From Orbaceae bacterium BiB (GTDB lineage Bacteria > Pseudomonadota > Gammaproteobacteria > Enterobacterales > Orbaceae): a stretch of 64,000 nt of DNA. A program made the position numbers and the translations under genes. Location: NCBI GenBank assembly GCA_036251205.1, contig CP133958.1:1823210-1887209 (forward strand). The letters are read 5' to 3'. This document shows, piece after piece, positions 1-9,084 of the stretch. The stretch's first letter is position 1. Each line of letters opens with the position of its first letter. The notes under the pieces are model-generated. The model saw nothing but the letters and a program-made list of their open reading frames with translations, made no database searches and was not told the origin of the DNA.

Positions 1-72
1 GGTATCAAAGACCAGCAAAAAATAACCAAAATTTTTAACGTATTACGAAATTATCCCTATTTGAATAATTAA
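1..72 (+). CDS. trpC: TrpCF C-terminal end (partial)
   Basis: The window opens inside a reading frame that gives 23 residues, starting [12 protein letters not shown], before a TAA stop at 70-72. The Gly-(Ile/Val)-Lys-Asp followed by a short helix and stop is how phosphoribosylanthranilate isomerase (the TrpF half of the bifunctional TrpCF) ends. It lies 13 bp before trpB, the position trpC(F) has in the enterobacterial trp operon. The rest of the gene is outside the window, so whether TrpC and TrpF are fused here cannot be seen. Confidence 0.7.
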   Translation, partial: GIKDQQKITKIFNVLRNYPYLNN

Positions 73-85
73 AAGGAACAGCATT

Positions 86-1279
86 ATGTCTAAATTAGAT
101 CCCTATTTTGGTGAATTTGGTGGACAATATGTACCACAAATTCTAATTCCTGTACTCGATGAACTAGAAACCGCTTTTCTATCAGCCAAAGATGATCCTG
201 CTTTTCAAAAAGAGTTTCATGATCTGTTAAAAAATTATGCCGGACGCCCGACAGCATTAACCCTATGCCGTAATTTAACCGCGGGTAGTAAAACCAAACT
301 GTACTTAAAACGCGAAGACTTAGTACATGGTGGAGCTCATAAAACAAATCAAGTACTTGGCCAAGCTTTACTCGCCAAACGAATGGGAAAAACTGAAATT
401 ATTGCAGAAACAGGAGCAGGTCAGCATGGTGTTGCTTCAGCTTTAGCCTGCGCACTATTGGGGCTAAAATGTCGTATCTATATGGGAGCAAAAGATGTTG
501 AGCGACAAGCACCAAATGTATTTCGTATGCGTTTAATGGGCGCAACCGTAATTCCGGTTACTTCTGGCTCAGCAACATTAAAGGATGCTTGCAATGAAGC
601 ACTGCGCGACTGGTCTGGCAGTTATGAAAAAGCACACTATATGCTAGGTACCGCGGCCGGTCCACACCCTTTCCCAACAATCGTACGGGAATTCCAACAG
701 ATGATAAGTCTTGAAGCTAAATCACAAATTTTAGAACGGGAAGGTCGCCTACCCGATGCTGTTATTGCTTGTGTTGGTGGTGGTTCAAATGCGATTGGTA
801 TGTTTGCTAACTTTATCGAAGATAAAGCTGTCAAACTGATCGGTGTCGAACCCGGTGGTCATGGTATTGAATCAGGCCACCATGGCGCATCACTCAAACA
901 CGGTAAATTAGGTATCTATTTTGGAATGAAATCACCGATGATGCAGACAGAAGAAGGACAGATTGAAGAGTCTTACTCAATTTCAGCAGGTCTAGATTTT
1001 CCATCAGTTGGTCCACAACATGCTTATTTAGATAGTATTGGCAGAGCTGAATATGTCTCAATCACCGATGATGAAGCATTAGAAGCTTTTAAAGCGTTAT
1101 CCTTACATGAAGGGATTATTCCAGCGCTCGAATCATCGCATGCATTAGCTTATGCCTTAAAACTCATTAAACAAAACCCAACCAAAGAACAGTTATTAAT
1201 CGTCAACTTATCAGGTCGTGGAGATAAAGATATCTTTACTGTTTATGATATTTTAAAAGCACGAGGAGAAATAGAATGA
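86..1279 (+). CDS. trpB: Tryptophan synthase beta chain TrpB
   Basis: The PLP-dependent beta subunit joins indole to L-serine to make tryptophan and works as an alpha2-beta2 complex in the cytoplasm. The 397-residue length is normal. The PLP lysine is in [11 protein letters not shown] (about residue 86), the phosphate-binding loop is GGGSNAIG (about 232), and the N-terminus [14 protein letters not shown] is typical. An AAGGA ribosome site at 73-77 supports the ATG at 86. The stop overlaps the trpA start (ATGA), so the two chains are probably translationally coupled. Confidence 0.97.
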   Translation: MSKLDPYFGEFGGQYVPQILIPVLDELETAFLSAKDDPAFQKEFHDLLKNYAGRPTALTLCRNLTAGSKTKLYLKREDLVHGGAHKTNQVLGQALLAKRMGKTEIIAETGAGQHGVASALACALLGLKCRIYMGAKDVERQAPNVFRMRLMGATVIPVTSGSATLKDACNEALRDWSGSYEKAHYMLGTAAGPHPFPTIVREFQQMISLEAKSQILEREGRLPDAVIACVGGGSNAIGMFANFIEDKAVKLIGVEPGGHGIESGHHGASLKHGKLGIYFGMKSPMMQTEEGQIEESYSISAGLDFPSVGPQHAYLDSIGRAEYVSITDDEALEAFKALSLHEGIIPALESSHALAYALKLIKQNPTKEQLLIVNLSGRGDKDIFTVYDILKARGEIE

Positions 1280-2100
1280 GCCAATTAGTCAATCCAAACC
1301 GTTACCAGTCTCTTTTTGCTCAGCTTACTAAAGAGAATCGTGGCGCCTTTGTCCCTTTTGTAGCCGTTGGCGATCCGACTCCTGAGCTATCACTACAGAT
1401 CATTGATACATTAGTTAACGCAGGCGCTGATGCTTTAGAACTCGGAATTCCTTTTTCCGATCCCTTAGCTGATGGTCCAACGATTCAAGATGCTAATCTA
1501 CGTGCCTTTGCTAATGGTATTAATGTTGCCAAATGCTTTGAAATTCTAACCCAAATCCGTCAAAAACATCCAACGATACCGATTGGTTTACTTATTTATG
1601 CCAATTTAGTATTTAAAGGCGGTATTGAACGTTTCTATGAACGTTGTGCGCAAGCGGGAGTCGATTCAGTATTGGTTGCCGATGTACCGTTATCAGAGTC
1701 TACACCGTTTAAAACTGCAGCATTAAAATACGGCATCGCACCAATCTTTATTTGCCCGCCTAATGCTGATGATGAAGTGATTAAAGGTATCGCACAACAT
1801 GGTCAAGGCTATACTTATCTTGTTTCGCGTGCAGGAGTTACTGGTACTGAAAATAAGGCAAATAAACCGTTAACCCATCTACTTGATAAACTCAAACAAT
1901 TTAATGCTCCGCCAGCAATTCAAGGTTTTGGTATTTCAACCCCTGAGCAAGTAAGTGAAACCATAAAAGCTGGAGCAGCAGGTGCGATTGCAGGTTCAGA
2001 AACAGTCAAAATTATTGCTGAAAATCAAGATAATCCAACATTAATGCTACAAAAATTAAGTACCTTTGTTAAAACAATGAAAGCTGCTACAAAACGATAA
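1276..2100 (+). CDS. trpA: Tryptophan synthase alpha chain TrpA
   Basis: The TIM-barrel alpha subunit cleaves indole-3-glycerol phosphate and channels indole to TrpB. The 274 residues include the catalytic Glu in [17 protein letters not shown] and the Asp of [11 protein letters not shown], plus the loop SRAGVTGTE and the phosphate-binding GFGIS and GSETV segments. It starts inside the trpB stop codon and is the last trp gene; a terminator follows at 2139-2172. Confidence 0.97.
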   Translation: MSQLVNPNRYQSLFAQLTKENRGAFVPFVAVGDPTPELSLQIIDTLVNAGADALELGIPFSDPLADGPTIQDANLRAFANGINVAKCFEILTQIRQKHPTIPIGLLIYANLVFKGGIERFYERCAQAGVDSVLVADVPLSESTPFKTAALKYGIAPIFICPPNADDEVIKGIAQHGQGYTYLVSRAGVTGTENKANKPLTHLLDKLKQFNAPPAIQGFGISTPEQVSETIKAGAAGAIAGSETVKIIAENQDNPTLMLQKLSTFVKTMKAATKR

Positions 2101-2138
2101 AGGATTATTCATTAAATTAATTAATAACAATGTTAACT

Positions 2139-2172
2139 AAAAATCAGGGACTCACTAATGTCCCGATTTTTT
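2139..2172 (+). terminator. Intrinsic terminator after trpA
   Basis: AAATCAGGGAC at 2141-2151 pairs with GTCCCGATTT at 2160-2169 with one bulged A and an 8-base loop, and a T run follows. It ends the trp transcript about 40 bp after trpA. Nothing else is apparent up to the convergent epmB stop at 2266. Confidence 0.75.
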
Positions 2173-2265
2173 GTCAAAAAATCAATACTATTTTTTACAC
2201 TATAATGATAGCTTACAACAAAAATTTGACGAAAGATTCATATCGGTTACAAAGGTTAAATAAAA

Positions 2266-3285
2266 TCAGTAAGGTAATAGCCGTTTATTTTTTTCACCAC
2301 CGATTTCTCGCGCTAATTTAGGTACTAAATAGCCGGATACTTGACTGGCAAGCTCTCGCATTAAAGATTGTGCTATTTTATCATCAACAAAAAAATGAGC
2401 TGCACCTTGCACTTTATCCAAAACGTGTAAATAGTAAGGTAAAACCCCCGCTTTAAACAGCTTATTACTCAACTGAGCGAGTGTTTTGGCATCATCATTA
2501 ATGGTTTTTAATAATACGCTTTGATTAAGTAAAGTGACTTGATGCTGCTTTAGCTTCTGCATAGCATCAACAACAGATTGATCGATCTCATTAGGATGAT
2601 TAATATGTGTGACTAACACAACATCCAACCGACTGTTTGCAAGCAATTGGCATAATGTATCGGTAATTCTATTGGGAATGACCACAGCTAAACGAGTATG
2701 AATACGCAATCGTTCAATATGAGGGATTTTTTCTAACGCTTCTATCAACCAATTCAGTTCATGATCTTTTGCCATCAAGGGATCACCACCCGATAATATA
2801 ATTTCATTAAGCTCATCGTGCTTAGCAATATAGTCCAACGCTTGACTTAAATTGGCTTTGTTGCCTTGATTATCTGAATAAGGAAAGTGCCGTCTAAAGC
2901 AGTAACGGCAGTTAATTGCACAGTTTGTTTTGGTAATTAATAGAGCTCGATTGTGATATTTGTGTAATAAACTGGGTATGGAATTATTTTGTTCAGCTAA
3001 CGGATCTGAACTATAGCCATCAACAATATCCATCTCCTGAGCATCACATAGTATTTGTCGCAATAAGGGATCTTGCGGATTACCTTGTTCCATCCTGCTA
3101 ATAAAGCTACGTGGAACACGTAGTGGAAATTGTTTTTTAGCGGCTAAAATAGCAGGAGAAGGCTCGCTAAACTCAATAGATAAGAGAGATAAAAGCACCT
3201 TAAGGTCGGTAACAACATTAGCAAGATCATAAATCCATGCTTCTTTATTTGGCTGTACGTAATTTTGCTGTATAATGTGGCTCAT
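2266..3285 (-). CDS. epmB: EF-P beta-lysylation protein EpmB (lysine 2,3-aminomutase)
   Basis: This radical SAM/PLP enzyme converts (S)-alpha-lysine to (R)-beta-lysine, which EpmA then attaches to EF-P. The radical SAM cluster motif is visible as [16 protein letters not shown], followed by [11 protein letters not shown]; the C-terminal KVQGAAHF segment carries the PLP lysine region. I chose the ATG at 3285 ([11 protein letters not shown]), which gives 339 residues and matches the family N-terminus. The longer reading frame from 3321 would run into efp. It is divergent from its substrate gene efp, 29 bp away. epmA is not in the window. Confidence 0.93.
   Translation of the reverse strand: MSHIIQQNYVQPNKEAWIYDLANVVTDLKVLLSLLSIEFSEPSPAILAAKKQFPLRVPRSFISRMEQGNPQDPLLRQILCDAQEMDIVDGYSSDPLAEQNNSIPSLLHKYHNRALLITKTNCAINCRYCFRRHFPYSDNQGNKANLSQALDYIAKHDELNEIILSGGDPLMAKDHELNWLIEALEKIPHIERLRIHTRLAVVIPNRITDTLCQLLANSRLDVVLVTHINHPNEIDQSVVDAMQKLKQHQVTLLNQSVLLKTINDDAKTLAQLSNKLFKAGVLPYYLHVLDKVQGAAHFFVDDKIAQSLMRELASQVSGYLVPKLAREIGGEKNKRLLPY
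3249..3276 (+). promoter_or_regulatory. Putative efp promoter inside the epmB start region
   Basis: TTGGCT (3249-3254), 16 bp, then a perfect TATAAT (3271-3276), 38 bp before the efp start. The -10 overlaps the first codons of divergent epmB when that gene starts at 3285, so the two genes share a very short control region. Confidence 0.5.
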
Positions 3286-3314
3286 TTTTATGTATTCAGA
3301 ATTTTGGAGCTTGT

Positions 3315-3881
3315 ATGGCATCTTATAGTACTAGTGAGTTTAAAGCGGGTCTTAAAATAATGCAAGATAATGAACCGTGTGTCATTATTGAGAATGAGTT
3401 TTATAAGCCCGGTAAAGGTCAAGCAATTAACCGTGTAAAAATCAAAAAACTATTATCAGGTAAAACTGTCGATAAAACCTTTAAATCAGGTGAAAGCGTT
3501 GAGTCTGCTGATGTAGTTGATATGAATTTAACTTATTTATACACAGATGGCGAATTCTGGCATTTTATGAACAACGAAACATTTGAACAATTATCTGCAG
3601 ATGCAAAAGCCGTTGGAGATAATGCTAAATGGTTAGTTGAACAAGCTGAATGTATCTTAACCTTGTGGAATGGTCAACCGATTGCAGTAACTCCACCTAA
3701 CTTTGTTGAATTGGAAGTTATTGAAACAGATCCTGGTTTAAAAGGTGACACAGCAGGAACTGGCGGCAAACCAGCGACTTTATCAACAGGTGCTGTTGTT
3801 CGCGTACCATTATTTATTCAAATCGGTGAAGTATTAAAAGTTGATACCCGATCTGGTGAATATGTATCTCGAGTAAAATAA
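3315..3881 (+). CDS. efp: Elongation factor P
   Basis: EF-P enters the ribosomal E site and relieves stalling on polyproline stretches. The 188-residue protein has the usual KOW-like and two OB domains. The modified lysine is Lys34 in YKPGKGQA, the enterobacterial beta-lysylation context, which fits the EpmB gene next door. Its original downstream terminator has been split by insertion sequences (see 3895-5278). Confidence 0.97.
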   Translation: MASYSTSEFKAGLKIMQDNEPCVIIENEFYKPGKGQAINRVKIKKLLSGKTVDKTFKSGESVESADVVDMNLTYLYTDGEFWHFMNNETFEQLSADAKAVGDNAKWLVEQAECILTLWNGQPIAVTPPNFVELEVIETDPGLKGDTAGTGGKPATLSTGAVVRVPLFIQIGEVLKVDTRSGEYVSRVK

Positions 3882-3894
3882 TTGTGTTCGATAT

Positions 3895-3906
3895 AAAAAA
3901 ACCGCT
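3895..3906 (+). terminator. Left half of a split bidirectional terminator
   Basis: AAAAAAACCGCT here is the exact 12-base reverse complement of AGCGGTTTTTTT at 5267-5278. Together they would make a perfect A-stem-T terminator shared by convergent efp and trmL. The two halves are now 1360 bp apart, with insertion sequence DNA occupying the former loop. Confidence 0.75.
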
Positions 3907-3910
3907 ATAA

Positions 3911-4020
3911 TGAAGTGACCCCATAAAGTTGGACACTTTAGTTAAGTAGCTCGTAAGGCTTGGTTTCGGTATGCTACCGGAGTCAGGCCTTTTAATTTAA
4001 CTTTAATCCGTTTCGTGTTG
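3911..4020 (-). mobile_element. IS150-type IS3-family element, end remnant
   Basis: The segment begins TGAAGTGACCCCATAAAGTT, a terminal inverted repeat of the IS150-like kind as I remember it. It continues into the last codons of an IS3-family OrfB. It stops abruptly at 4020, where a second, intact element starts. The remainder of this older element is missing from the far side of the second one, so it survives only as a 110 bp stub. Confidence 0.7.
3942..4020 (-). pseudogene. IS3-family transposase OrfB, C-terminal fragment
   Basis: The minus strand reads NTKRIKVKLKGLTPVAYRNQ and then ALRAT before the stop at 3942-3944. This is the characteristic C-terminus of IS150-type OrfB (a Leu-Lys-Gly-Leu-x-Pro segment). 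It is cut off on its N-terminal side exactly where the second insertion sequence begins. It has no start codon and cannot be functional. Confidence 0.7.
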
Positions 4021-4050
4021 TGTAACGGTCAACAAAAATTGGAGAGCTTC

Positions 4051-4788
4051 TTAGGCAGTTTTTAGTAAATTATGTTCAAATTCTGCTGGTGAAATAAATC
4101 CAAGTTTATAATGTCTTCTTTTTTGATTATAAATCGGTTCGATATAATCAATAATATCGACCATCGCTTGCTCTCTTGTTATATAATCTCGATAATTAAT
4201 TCTTTCTGATTTTAATGATCTAAAAAATCGTTCAGTAACGGCATTGTCTAAACAATTTCCAGCTCTACTCATACTAAAGGTAATTTGATGATATGATAAT
4301 AACTGTTGAAATTGTTCACTACGATATTGAATCCCCTGATCACAATGAAATAACGTAGGGCATTCTCCTTTTCGACGCTGTATCGCCATGTTTAGTGCCT
4401 TAACCGTCAGTAAACTGTTTAGCTTTTCAGAAAAGGCCCATCCAACAATACGCCTAGAGCATAGGTCCATCACGACAGCCAGATAGAGCCAACCTTGCCT
4501 TGTCCGAATATAGGTAATATCGCCAGACCAATAGCGATTAATCGTTGCTGGATTAAATTGTCGATTTAAATGATTGGGTGCCAGTAGCGATGATTTACCG
4601 CCACGAGGATAGGAATGCTGTTTAGGCCTTTTAGCCACTAGGCCTAATTTTCTCATTAAGCGTCGGACCTTATCTAAACCAAGCTTAAACCCTTTTTTAA
4701 CCAGTTCAACTAACATTCTTCTTTTTCCATATATACCGTCCATTTCGTTATGAATTGATTTTATGGCAATTTCAAGCCTAGTATTCAT
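4051..4788 (-). CDS. IS3-family transposase OrfB
   Basis: The DDE catalytic domain is complete: first Asp in GDITYIRTRQGWLYLA, second Asp in FHCDQGIQYRS, and Glu in NAVTERFFRSLKSE. An HTH_21-type segment (IYGKRRMLVELVKKG) precedes it. The same frame stays open upstream of the ATG at 4788 back to the slippery site at 4941-4947, reading KKGFSLLRHRNDKQQQ. The working enzyme is therefore probably an OrfAB fusion made by -1 frameshifting. The stop codon lies inside the left inverted repeat, as is common in this family. Confidence 0.92.
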   Translation of the reverse strand: MNTRLEIAIKSIHNEMDGIYGKRRMLVELVKKGFKLGLDKVRRLMRKLGLVAKRPKQHSYPRGGKSSLLAPNHLNRQFNPATINRYWSGDITYIRTRQGWLYLAVVMDLCSRRIVGWAFSEKLNSLLTVKALNMAIQRRKGECPTLFHCDQGIQYRSEQFQQLLSYHQITFSMSRAGNCLDNAVTERFFRSLKSERINYRDYITREQAMVDIIDYIEPIYNQKRRHYKLGFISPAEFEHNLLKTA

Positions 4789-4895
4789 TAATTTACATGC
4801 GCGATGTTTAATTCGATAATAAAAAGTACTCGGTGCTAATGATAAACACCGACAGATTTGAGCGGTTTCATTTCCTGCCTTCTTCAGTATTAACG

Positions 4896-5195
4896 CTATT
4901 TGTTGCTGCTTGTCATTTCGATGGCGAAGAAGGCTGAAGCCTTTTTTAATAACTGATTATCACTTTGTAACTGCTTAACTTGTTTTTCTAAAGCTTGTAT
5001 TCGTTTTTGTTCAGCGGTCAGCGCACTACTTTTAGGCGTAATACCTTGTCGTTCTTTTCTATATTGTGTTACCCAACGCCCAATTGATGAAATACTCACA
5101 TTCATTGTTTTTGCTGCATCTTTATGTGCATAACCATAATTAAGAACGAGCTCTGCACATTCTCGTTTAAATTCACTACTTAGTTGTCTTGTCAC
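4896..5195 (-). CDS. IS3-family transposase OrfA
   Basis: The 99-residue protein has an N-terminal helix-turn-helix (SSEFKRECAELVLNYGYAHKDAAKTM) that should bind the inverted repeats. A leucine-zipper-like coiled coil (IQALEKQVKQLQSDNQLL) follows for multimerisation. Near its end the minus strand has the A-AAA-AAG slippery heptamer (4947 down to 4941), after which the -1 frame continues into OrfB. Alone, OrfA would act as a transposition regulator; that role is known for the family, not shown here. Confidence 0.9.
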   Translation of the reverse strand: MTRQLSSEFKRECAELVLNYGYAHKDAAKTMNVSISSIGRWVTQYRKERQGITPKSSALTAEQKRIQALEKQVKQLQSDNQLLKKASAFFAIEMTSSNK

Positions 5196-5266
5196 GGGGT
5201 AATCTCCTTAGTTGATGGTTTATCATACCGCTAAGTATGTCTCCAAGAAAAGTATACCGTTACAAA

Positions 5267-5278
5267 AGCGGTTTTTTT
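5267..5278 (-). terminator. Right half of a split bidirectional terminator
   Basis: AGCGGTTTTTTT, the exact reverse complement of 3895-3906. It lies 4 bp after the trmL stop. For trmL transcripts the matching arm is now 1360 bp away, so the hairpin cannot form promptly and readthrough into the co-oriented transposase genes is possible. Confidence 0.7.
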
Positions 5279-5282
5279 ATAA

Positions 5283-5765
5283 TTAAAGATTAGCGCCCTG
5301 ATAGTTCAATTGTCGCCAAGACTCATAAATAGCAACTGCTACAGAATTAGATAAATTCATACTACGGCTATTTGCTAACATTGGAATACGAATACGTTGC
5401 TGCATCGGTAATGGATCAAGAATTGAAGCTGGTAATCCCCTAGTTTCAGGACCAAATAATAAATAGTCATCTGTCTTATAACTAACTTCGCTATGTGGAC
5501 GAGACCCTTTTGTTGTCATTGCATATAGACGATCTGTCTGCTCTAGCGCTAATTGGTTGGTATCTAGAAAATCAACAAAATTTTTATAGCGTTTTGCATC
5601 AACAAACTCATGATAATCAAGACCAGCTCGACGAAGTTTTTTGTCATCCCAAAAAAATCCCATCGGTTCAATAATATGCAGCTTGAATCCAGCATTAGCA
5701 CATAATCGAATAATATTACCGGTATTTGCAGGAATTTCAGGTTCAAAAAGTACAATATTTAACAC
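5283..5765 (-). CDS. trmL: tRNA (cytidine/uridine-34 2'-O)-methyltransferase TrmL
   Basis: This small SPOUT methyltransferase modifies the wobble ribose of tRNA-Leu isoacceptors. All 160 residues look like TrmL/YibK: the start [26 protein letters not shown], the knot segment [11 protein letters not shown], and the C-terminal [19 protein letters not shown] that binds SAM. It lies 14 bp downstream of cpxA and may share its transcript. Its downstream terminator is disrupted. Confidence 0.95.
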   Translation of the reverse strand: MLNIVLFEPEIPANTGNIIRLCANAGFKLHIIEPMGFFWDDKKLRRAGLDYHEFVDAKRYKNFVDFLDTNQLALEQTDRLYAMTTKGSRPHSEVSYKTDDYLLFGPETRGLPASILDPLPMQQRIRIPMLANSRSMNLSNSVAVAIYESWRQLNYQGANL

Positions 5766-5779
5766 GATAATGTCTCTCG

Positions 5780-7159
5780 TTACTTCTTATATAATGGTAA
5801 TTTTATCACAATTCGTAAACCACCGAGATGGCTTTTTTCAGCATATACCTCACCACTATCTTGTGTGATTGAATTAGCAACAATAGCTAAACCTAAACCA
5901 GTTCCACCTGATTCACGATCTCTGGCCTCACTAGTGCGGTAGAAAGGTCTAAAAATTTGTTCTAATTCTTGCTGTTCAACACCCGGACCATCATCGTCAA
6001 TCGTGACATATAACCATTCATTAACAATTGCAAAATTGACTTCTATCTTTTGGTAGGAATAACGAAAAGCATTACGAATCACATTTTCAAGTGCACTACA
6101 AAGTGCTTGTGGATAACATAAAATCCATTGTTCTGGTGGATAACTAATAAGATTTAAGGATTTATCCAACTGTGCTGCTTCAAAAACCGCATTATCAAGC
6201 ACTGGTTTCCATAATTGTGCAATTTGATGAGGCGCTTTCGTCTCATTGTTAGCATATTGTTGCCGTGCTAAAGAAAGTAACTCACCAATCATTAAGTCTA
6301 ACTTCTTACTTTCGATCTCAATCCGTTCTGTCTCTTTGGTTTCACCATATTTACGCCGAGATAACGAAGTTGCAAGTTGCAAACGAGTCAATGGCGTTCT
6401 TAATTCATGAGAAATATCTGACAATAAGCGCTGTTGCAAATCCTGCATACGTTTTAGCTCACGTAGCATATGGTTGAAACTTGCTCCCGTAGATTTAAAT
6501 TCAGAAGAGCCAAATTTTTCTAGTTCAGGCCACTCTTTAATATTACCTCGGGCGACTTGATCTGCAGCCTTTTTCAATCGTCTCGCAGGTTTAGCTAAAC
6601 TCCATGATAACCATAATAGTAAAGGTGTACTTGCTAACATGGTTAATAATAGTAGTAAGAAAGGATGATCAAAAATAAAACTAACAAATTGAGATTGAGT
6701 ATCCGTGATCTCTTGCATAATATATAGTCGATAAACCTCATCACTATACATTATTGTGAATGGACCGATAATTTCTAATGTATCGTGAATTTTCTTTGCT
6801 GGTCGCTCAAACCCATTAGTCAGTTCACTAAAATTACGAACAATATCAATATTACTTGTATCTGGGGTAATAATTTGATCGCTCGGGGTGATAACATATA
6901 GAAATTGCCCTGAATGCTTAACATTATCCATCGCAACAACAAATCGCATCCACCAGCGAAAACTATTTTTGGGCACGTTAACCAACTCATGCTGGATGCT
7001 TGATGCTAGTGAAATGCCCGTACTTTTTGCCTTCTCAGATGGAACAGCTAAATTTCTTGAATCTAAGCTAGGAATAATAATAATAAGGGTCAAGAAAAAA
7101 CCGATAGTAAATAAAAATATTGTAAATATTCTTATTGTTAATCGATCAAAAACCCACAT
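5780..7159 (-). CDS. cpxA: Envelope stress sensor kinase CpxA
   Basis: This inner-membrane histidine kinase responds to misfolded envelope proteins and phosphorylates CpxR. The 459 residues (about 457 in E. coli, from memory) run in order: transmembrane segment (about 11-31), periplasmic sensor domain (about 32-163), second transmembrane segment [25 protein letters not shown], dimerisation box [17 protein letters not shown] with the phospho-His near residue 250, and ATPase domain with [17 protein letters not shown] and GTGLGLAI. It lies 30 bp after cpxR as one operon. Confidence 0.94.
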   Translation of the reverse strand: MWVFDRLTIRIFTIFLFTIGFFLTLIIIIPSLDSRNLAVPSEKAKSTGISLASSIQHELVNVPKNSFRWWMRFVVAMDNVKHSGQFLYVITPSDQIITPDTSNIDIVRNFSELTNGFERPAKKIHDTLEIIGPFTIMYSDEVYRLYIMQEITDTQSQFVSFIFDHPFLLLLLTMLASTPLLLWLSWSLAKPARRLKKAADQVARGNIKEWPELEKFGSSEFKSTGASFNHMLRELKRMQDLQQRLLSDISHELRTPLTRLQLATSLSRRKYGETKETERIEIESKKLDLMIGELLSLARQQYANNETKAPHQIAQLWKPVLDNAVFEAAQLDKSLNLISYPPEQWILCYPQALCSALENVIRNAFRYSYQKIEVNFAIVNEWLYVTIDDDGPGVEQQELEQIFRPFYRTSEARDRESGGTGLGLAIVANSITQDSGEVYAEKSHLGGLRIVIKLPLYKK

Positions 7160-7189
7160 TTTACCGCCTACTATATAATCATAATCGGA

Positions 7190-7903
7190 TTAGACAAAAT
7201 CTTTATCAATTACAAAGAGATACCCTTTTGATCTAAGTGTTTTAATCCAAGGTAGACCATCTTTACGTGGTGGAAGTTTTTTACGTAAGTTAGAAACGTG
7301 AACATCGATAGAACGAGCAAAAGGTAAAAACTCTTTACCTAGGACAGACTCGCTTAGCATATCACGAGAAATAATATCGCCCGATTTTTCTAGCAACTTA
7401 AGTAAAATTTGGAATTCTGTTCCGGTCAATTCGATATATTTATTATCAAAATAAGCTGATTGTTGACGTACATTTACTTTCAATGCATCAACAGTATACT
7501 CTAGTGAAGGAGAATCATCTTGTTGGGTCACTGCAATATCCCAACCTTTTCGACGTAAGGTTGCTCTGATTCTCGCAATTAACTCACGATCATTAAACGG
7601 TTTAATAATATAATCATCAGCACCAAGCTCAAGACCAATAATTTTATCAAGATCATTATCTTTTGCTGTCAATAAAATGATAGGTACTGTATATTTTGTT
7701 CTTAACTGCGTAAGAAGAGTGAGTCCAGTTATATCAGGCATCATGATATCAAGCAATATCAAATCGATTGATTCATTGAATTTGACTAAAGCTTCTGTAC
7801 CATTATTAGCGACGTCAACAGTGAAATTTTCTAGCTCTAATAATTCTTTTAATAAAGCTGTTATTTCAACATCATCATCAACCAATAGTAATTTCTTGTT
7901 CAT
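7190..7903 (-). CDS. cpxR: Response regulator CpxR
   Basis: This OmpR-type regulator has the receiver acidic pair in LLLVDDD, phospho-Asp in LILLDIMMPD, Lys in IIKPFNDREL, and a C-terminal winged helix (ELTGTEFQILLKLLE ... DVHVSNLRKKLPPRKDGLPW). I start it at the ATG at 7903 (MNKKLLLVDDD, 237 residues). A GAGGAT ribosome site lies just upstream, while the longer start at 7921 would place that site within the coding region. I saw no clear CpxR box in the gap to fieF, and the cpxP gene found there in E. coli is absent. Confidence 0.94.
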   Translation of the reverse strand: MNKKLLLVDDDVEITALLKELLELENFTVDVANNGTEALVKFNESIDLILLDIMMPDITGLTLLTQLRTKYTVPIILLTAKDNDLDKIIGLELGADDYIIKPFNDRELIARIRATLRRKGWDIAVTQQDDSPSLEYTVDALKVNVRQQSAYFDNKYIELTGTEFQILLKLLEKSGDIISRDMLSESVLGKEFLPFARSIDVHVSNLRKKLPPRKDGLPWIKTLRSKGYLFVIDKDFV

Positions 7904-8096
7904 AACCATCCTCAGCATCAATAGCGATTAAAGAGTTTTTATTTTTTTTATTGTTTTCATATTATGTCATACTATCGAAATTGAACCTAGTGATAGCCTC
8001 GCCATTCTAAAATAAAATGATATATTTCTCAATAAAATAACGTGGCCATGCTAATATAAAAACGTTTTTAATTAGTTTATTTTTGAGTACATACAT

Positions 8097-9005
8097 ATGA
8101 ACAATAATTATGGTAAATTAGTCAAAAAAGCGACTTATTTTGCAGTTATTTTTGCTTTCATTTTGATAATCATCAAATTATTTACTTGGTGGATAACAGG
8201 ATCGGTAAGCTTATTAGCATCACTTTTTGACTCATCAATGGATCTATTAGCTTCAGCTTTTAATTTTGTTCTTATTCGTTACTCTTTAAAACCTGCTGAT
8301 GAAGAACATCGTTTTGGTCATGGTAAAGCTGAATCACTAGCCGCTCTTGCACAAAGTGCATTTATTATTGGTTCAATCGTATTTTTATTACTAAATAGTA
8401 TAAAATTGCTGCTTAATCCAGAACCTATTGCATATCCGTTATTAGGGATTATCATCTCCTTTGTTTCTGTTGTTTTAACGCTTAGTTTAGTTATGTACCA
8501 AAAACGGATTATCAAACTCACAAATAGTCAGGCGATAAAGGCCGATATGTTACATTATTCATCAGACTTAATGATGAATTGCGCTGTTATTATTGCTTTG
8601 ATTTTAAGTTGGTGCGGTATTATCTATGCTGATGCCGTTTTTGCCTTATTAATTGGCGGTTATATTCTTTTTAGTGCATCCAAAATAGCTTGGATTGCGA
8701 TTCAAGATCTCCTTGATAAAGCGCTACCTGATACTGATAATGAACGTATTTTAGATATTGCATCCGCCTTTTCAGAAGTGCATGGCATCCATGACTTAAA
8801 AACTCGTCGTTCAGGGCCAATGACTTTCATTCAACTCCATATCGAGCTTGATGATAATATGTTACTGCTAAAAGCACACGCTATCGCAGATAAAATGGAA
8901 AAACTTATTTCACAAGAATTTAATCCAGCAGAAGTGATTATTCACCAAGATCCACTATCCGTAGTACCAAAAGAAAAGCATCGATTAAGAGAGAAATTAA
9001 ACTAA
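8097..9005 (+). CDS. fieF: Cation-efflux pump FieF (CDF family)
   Basis: This inner-membrane divalent metal/proton antiporter exports Zn(II) and, in E. coli, contributes to iron export. The 302-residue protein has six transmembrane segments. The transport-site residues are present as FDSSMDLLASAF and HYSSDLMMN (the Asp/Asp and His/Asp pairs), as is the HRFGHGKAE loop. A cytoplasmic C-terminal domain carries HGIHDLKTRRSG and the HIEL and HQDP metal sites. The neighbourhood cpxRA-fieF-pfkA matches E. coli minus cpxP. Confidence 0.93.
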   Translation: MNNNYGKLVKKATYFAVIFAFILIIIKLFTWWITGSVSLLASLFDSSMDLLASAFNFVLIRYSLKPADEEHRFGHGKAESLAALAQSAFIIGSIVFLLLNSIKLLLNPEPIAYPLLGIIISFVSVVLTLSLVMYQKRIIKLTNSQAIKADMLHYSSDLMMNCAVIIALILSWCGIIYADAVFALLIGGYILFSASKIAWIAIQDLLDKALPDTDNERILDIASAFSEVHGIHDLKTRRSGPMTFIQLHIELDDNMLLLKAHAIADKMEKLISQEFNPAEVIIHQDPLSVVPKEKHRLREKLN

Positions 9006-9084
9006 ATCGGTATCCTTAGCCTATTGAGCGTCACAAGTTAAGGCTCTATAATAGACTAAAATTAAATAATTGAGGTTATTTTAT

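Larger units (their letters stand above)
4021..5264 (-). mobile_element. IS3-family insertion sequence, apparently intact
   Basis: The element is 1244 bp with imperfect terminal inverted repeats. The left end 4021-4054 begins TGTAACGGT, and the right end 5231-5264 reads the same on the other strand; both share TTGGAGA and CTTAG further in (about 24 of 34 positions). Ends are TG...CA. It carries orfA and orfB on the minus strand with a shift signal between them. I see no matching target duplication (left flank TTG, right flank AAA), which fits an adjacent deletion after insertion. Confidence 0.8.

Noticed and set aside
2130..2321. 63-residue plus-strand frame between trpA and epmB
   Set aside because: It covers the trp terminator and runs antisense into the epmB end; no ribosome site and no recognisable protein.
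3911..5264. A single 1354-bp IS element from TGAAGTG to TTACA
   Set aside because: The terminal repeats match poorly when paired that way. The right end pairs much better with TGTAACGGT at 4021, and 3942-4020 encodes the end of a second, different OrfB.
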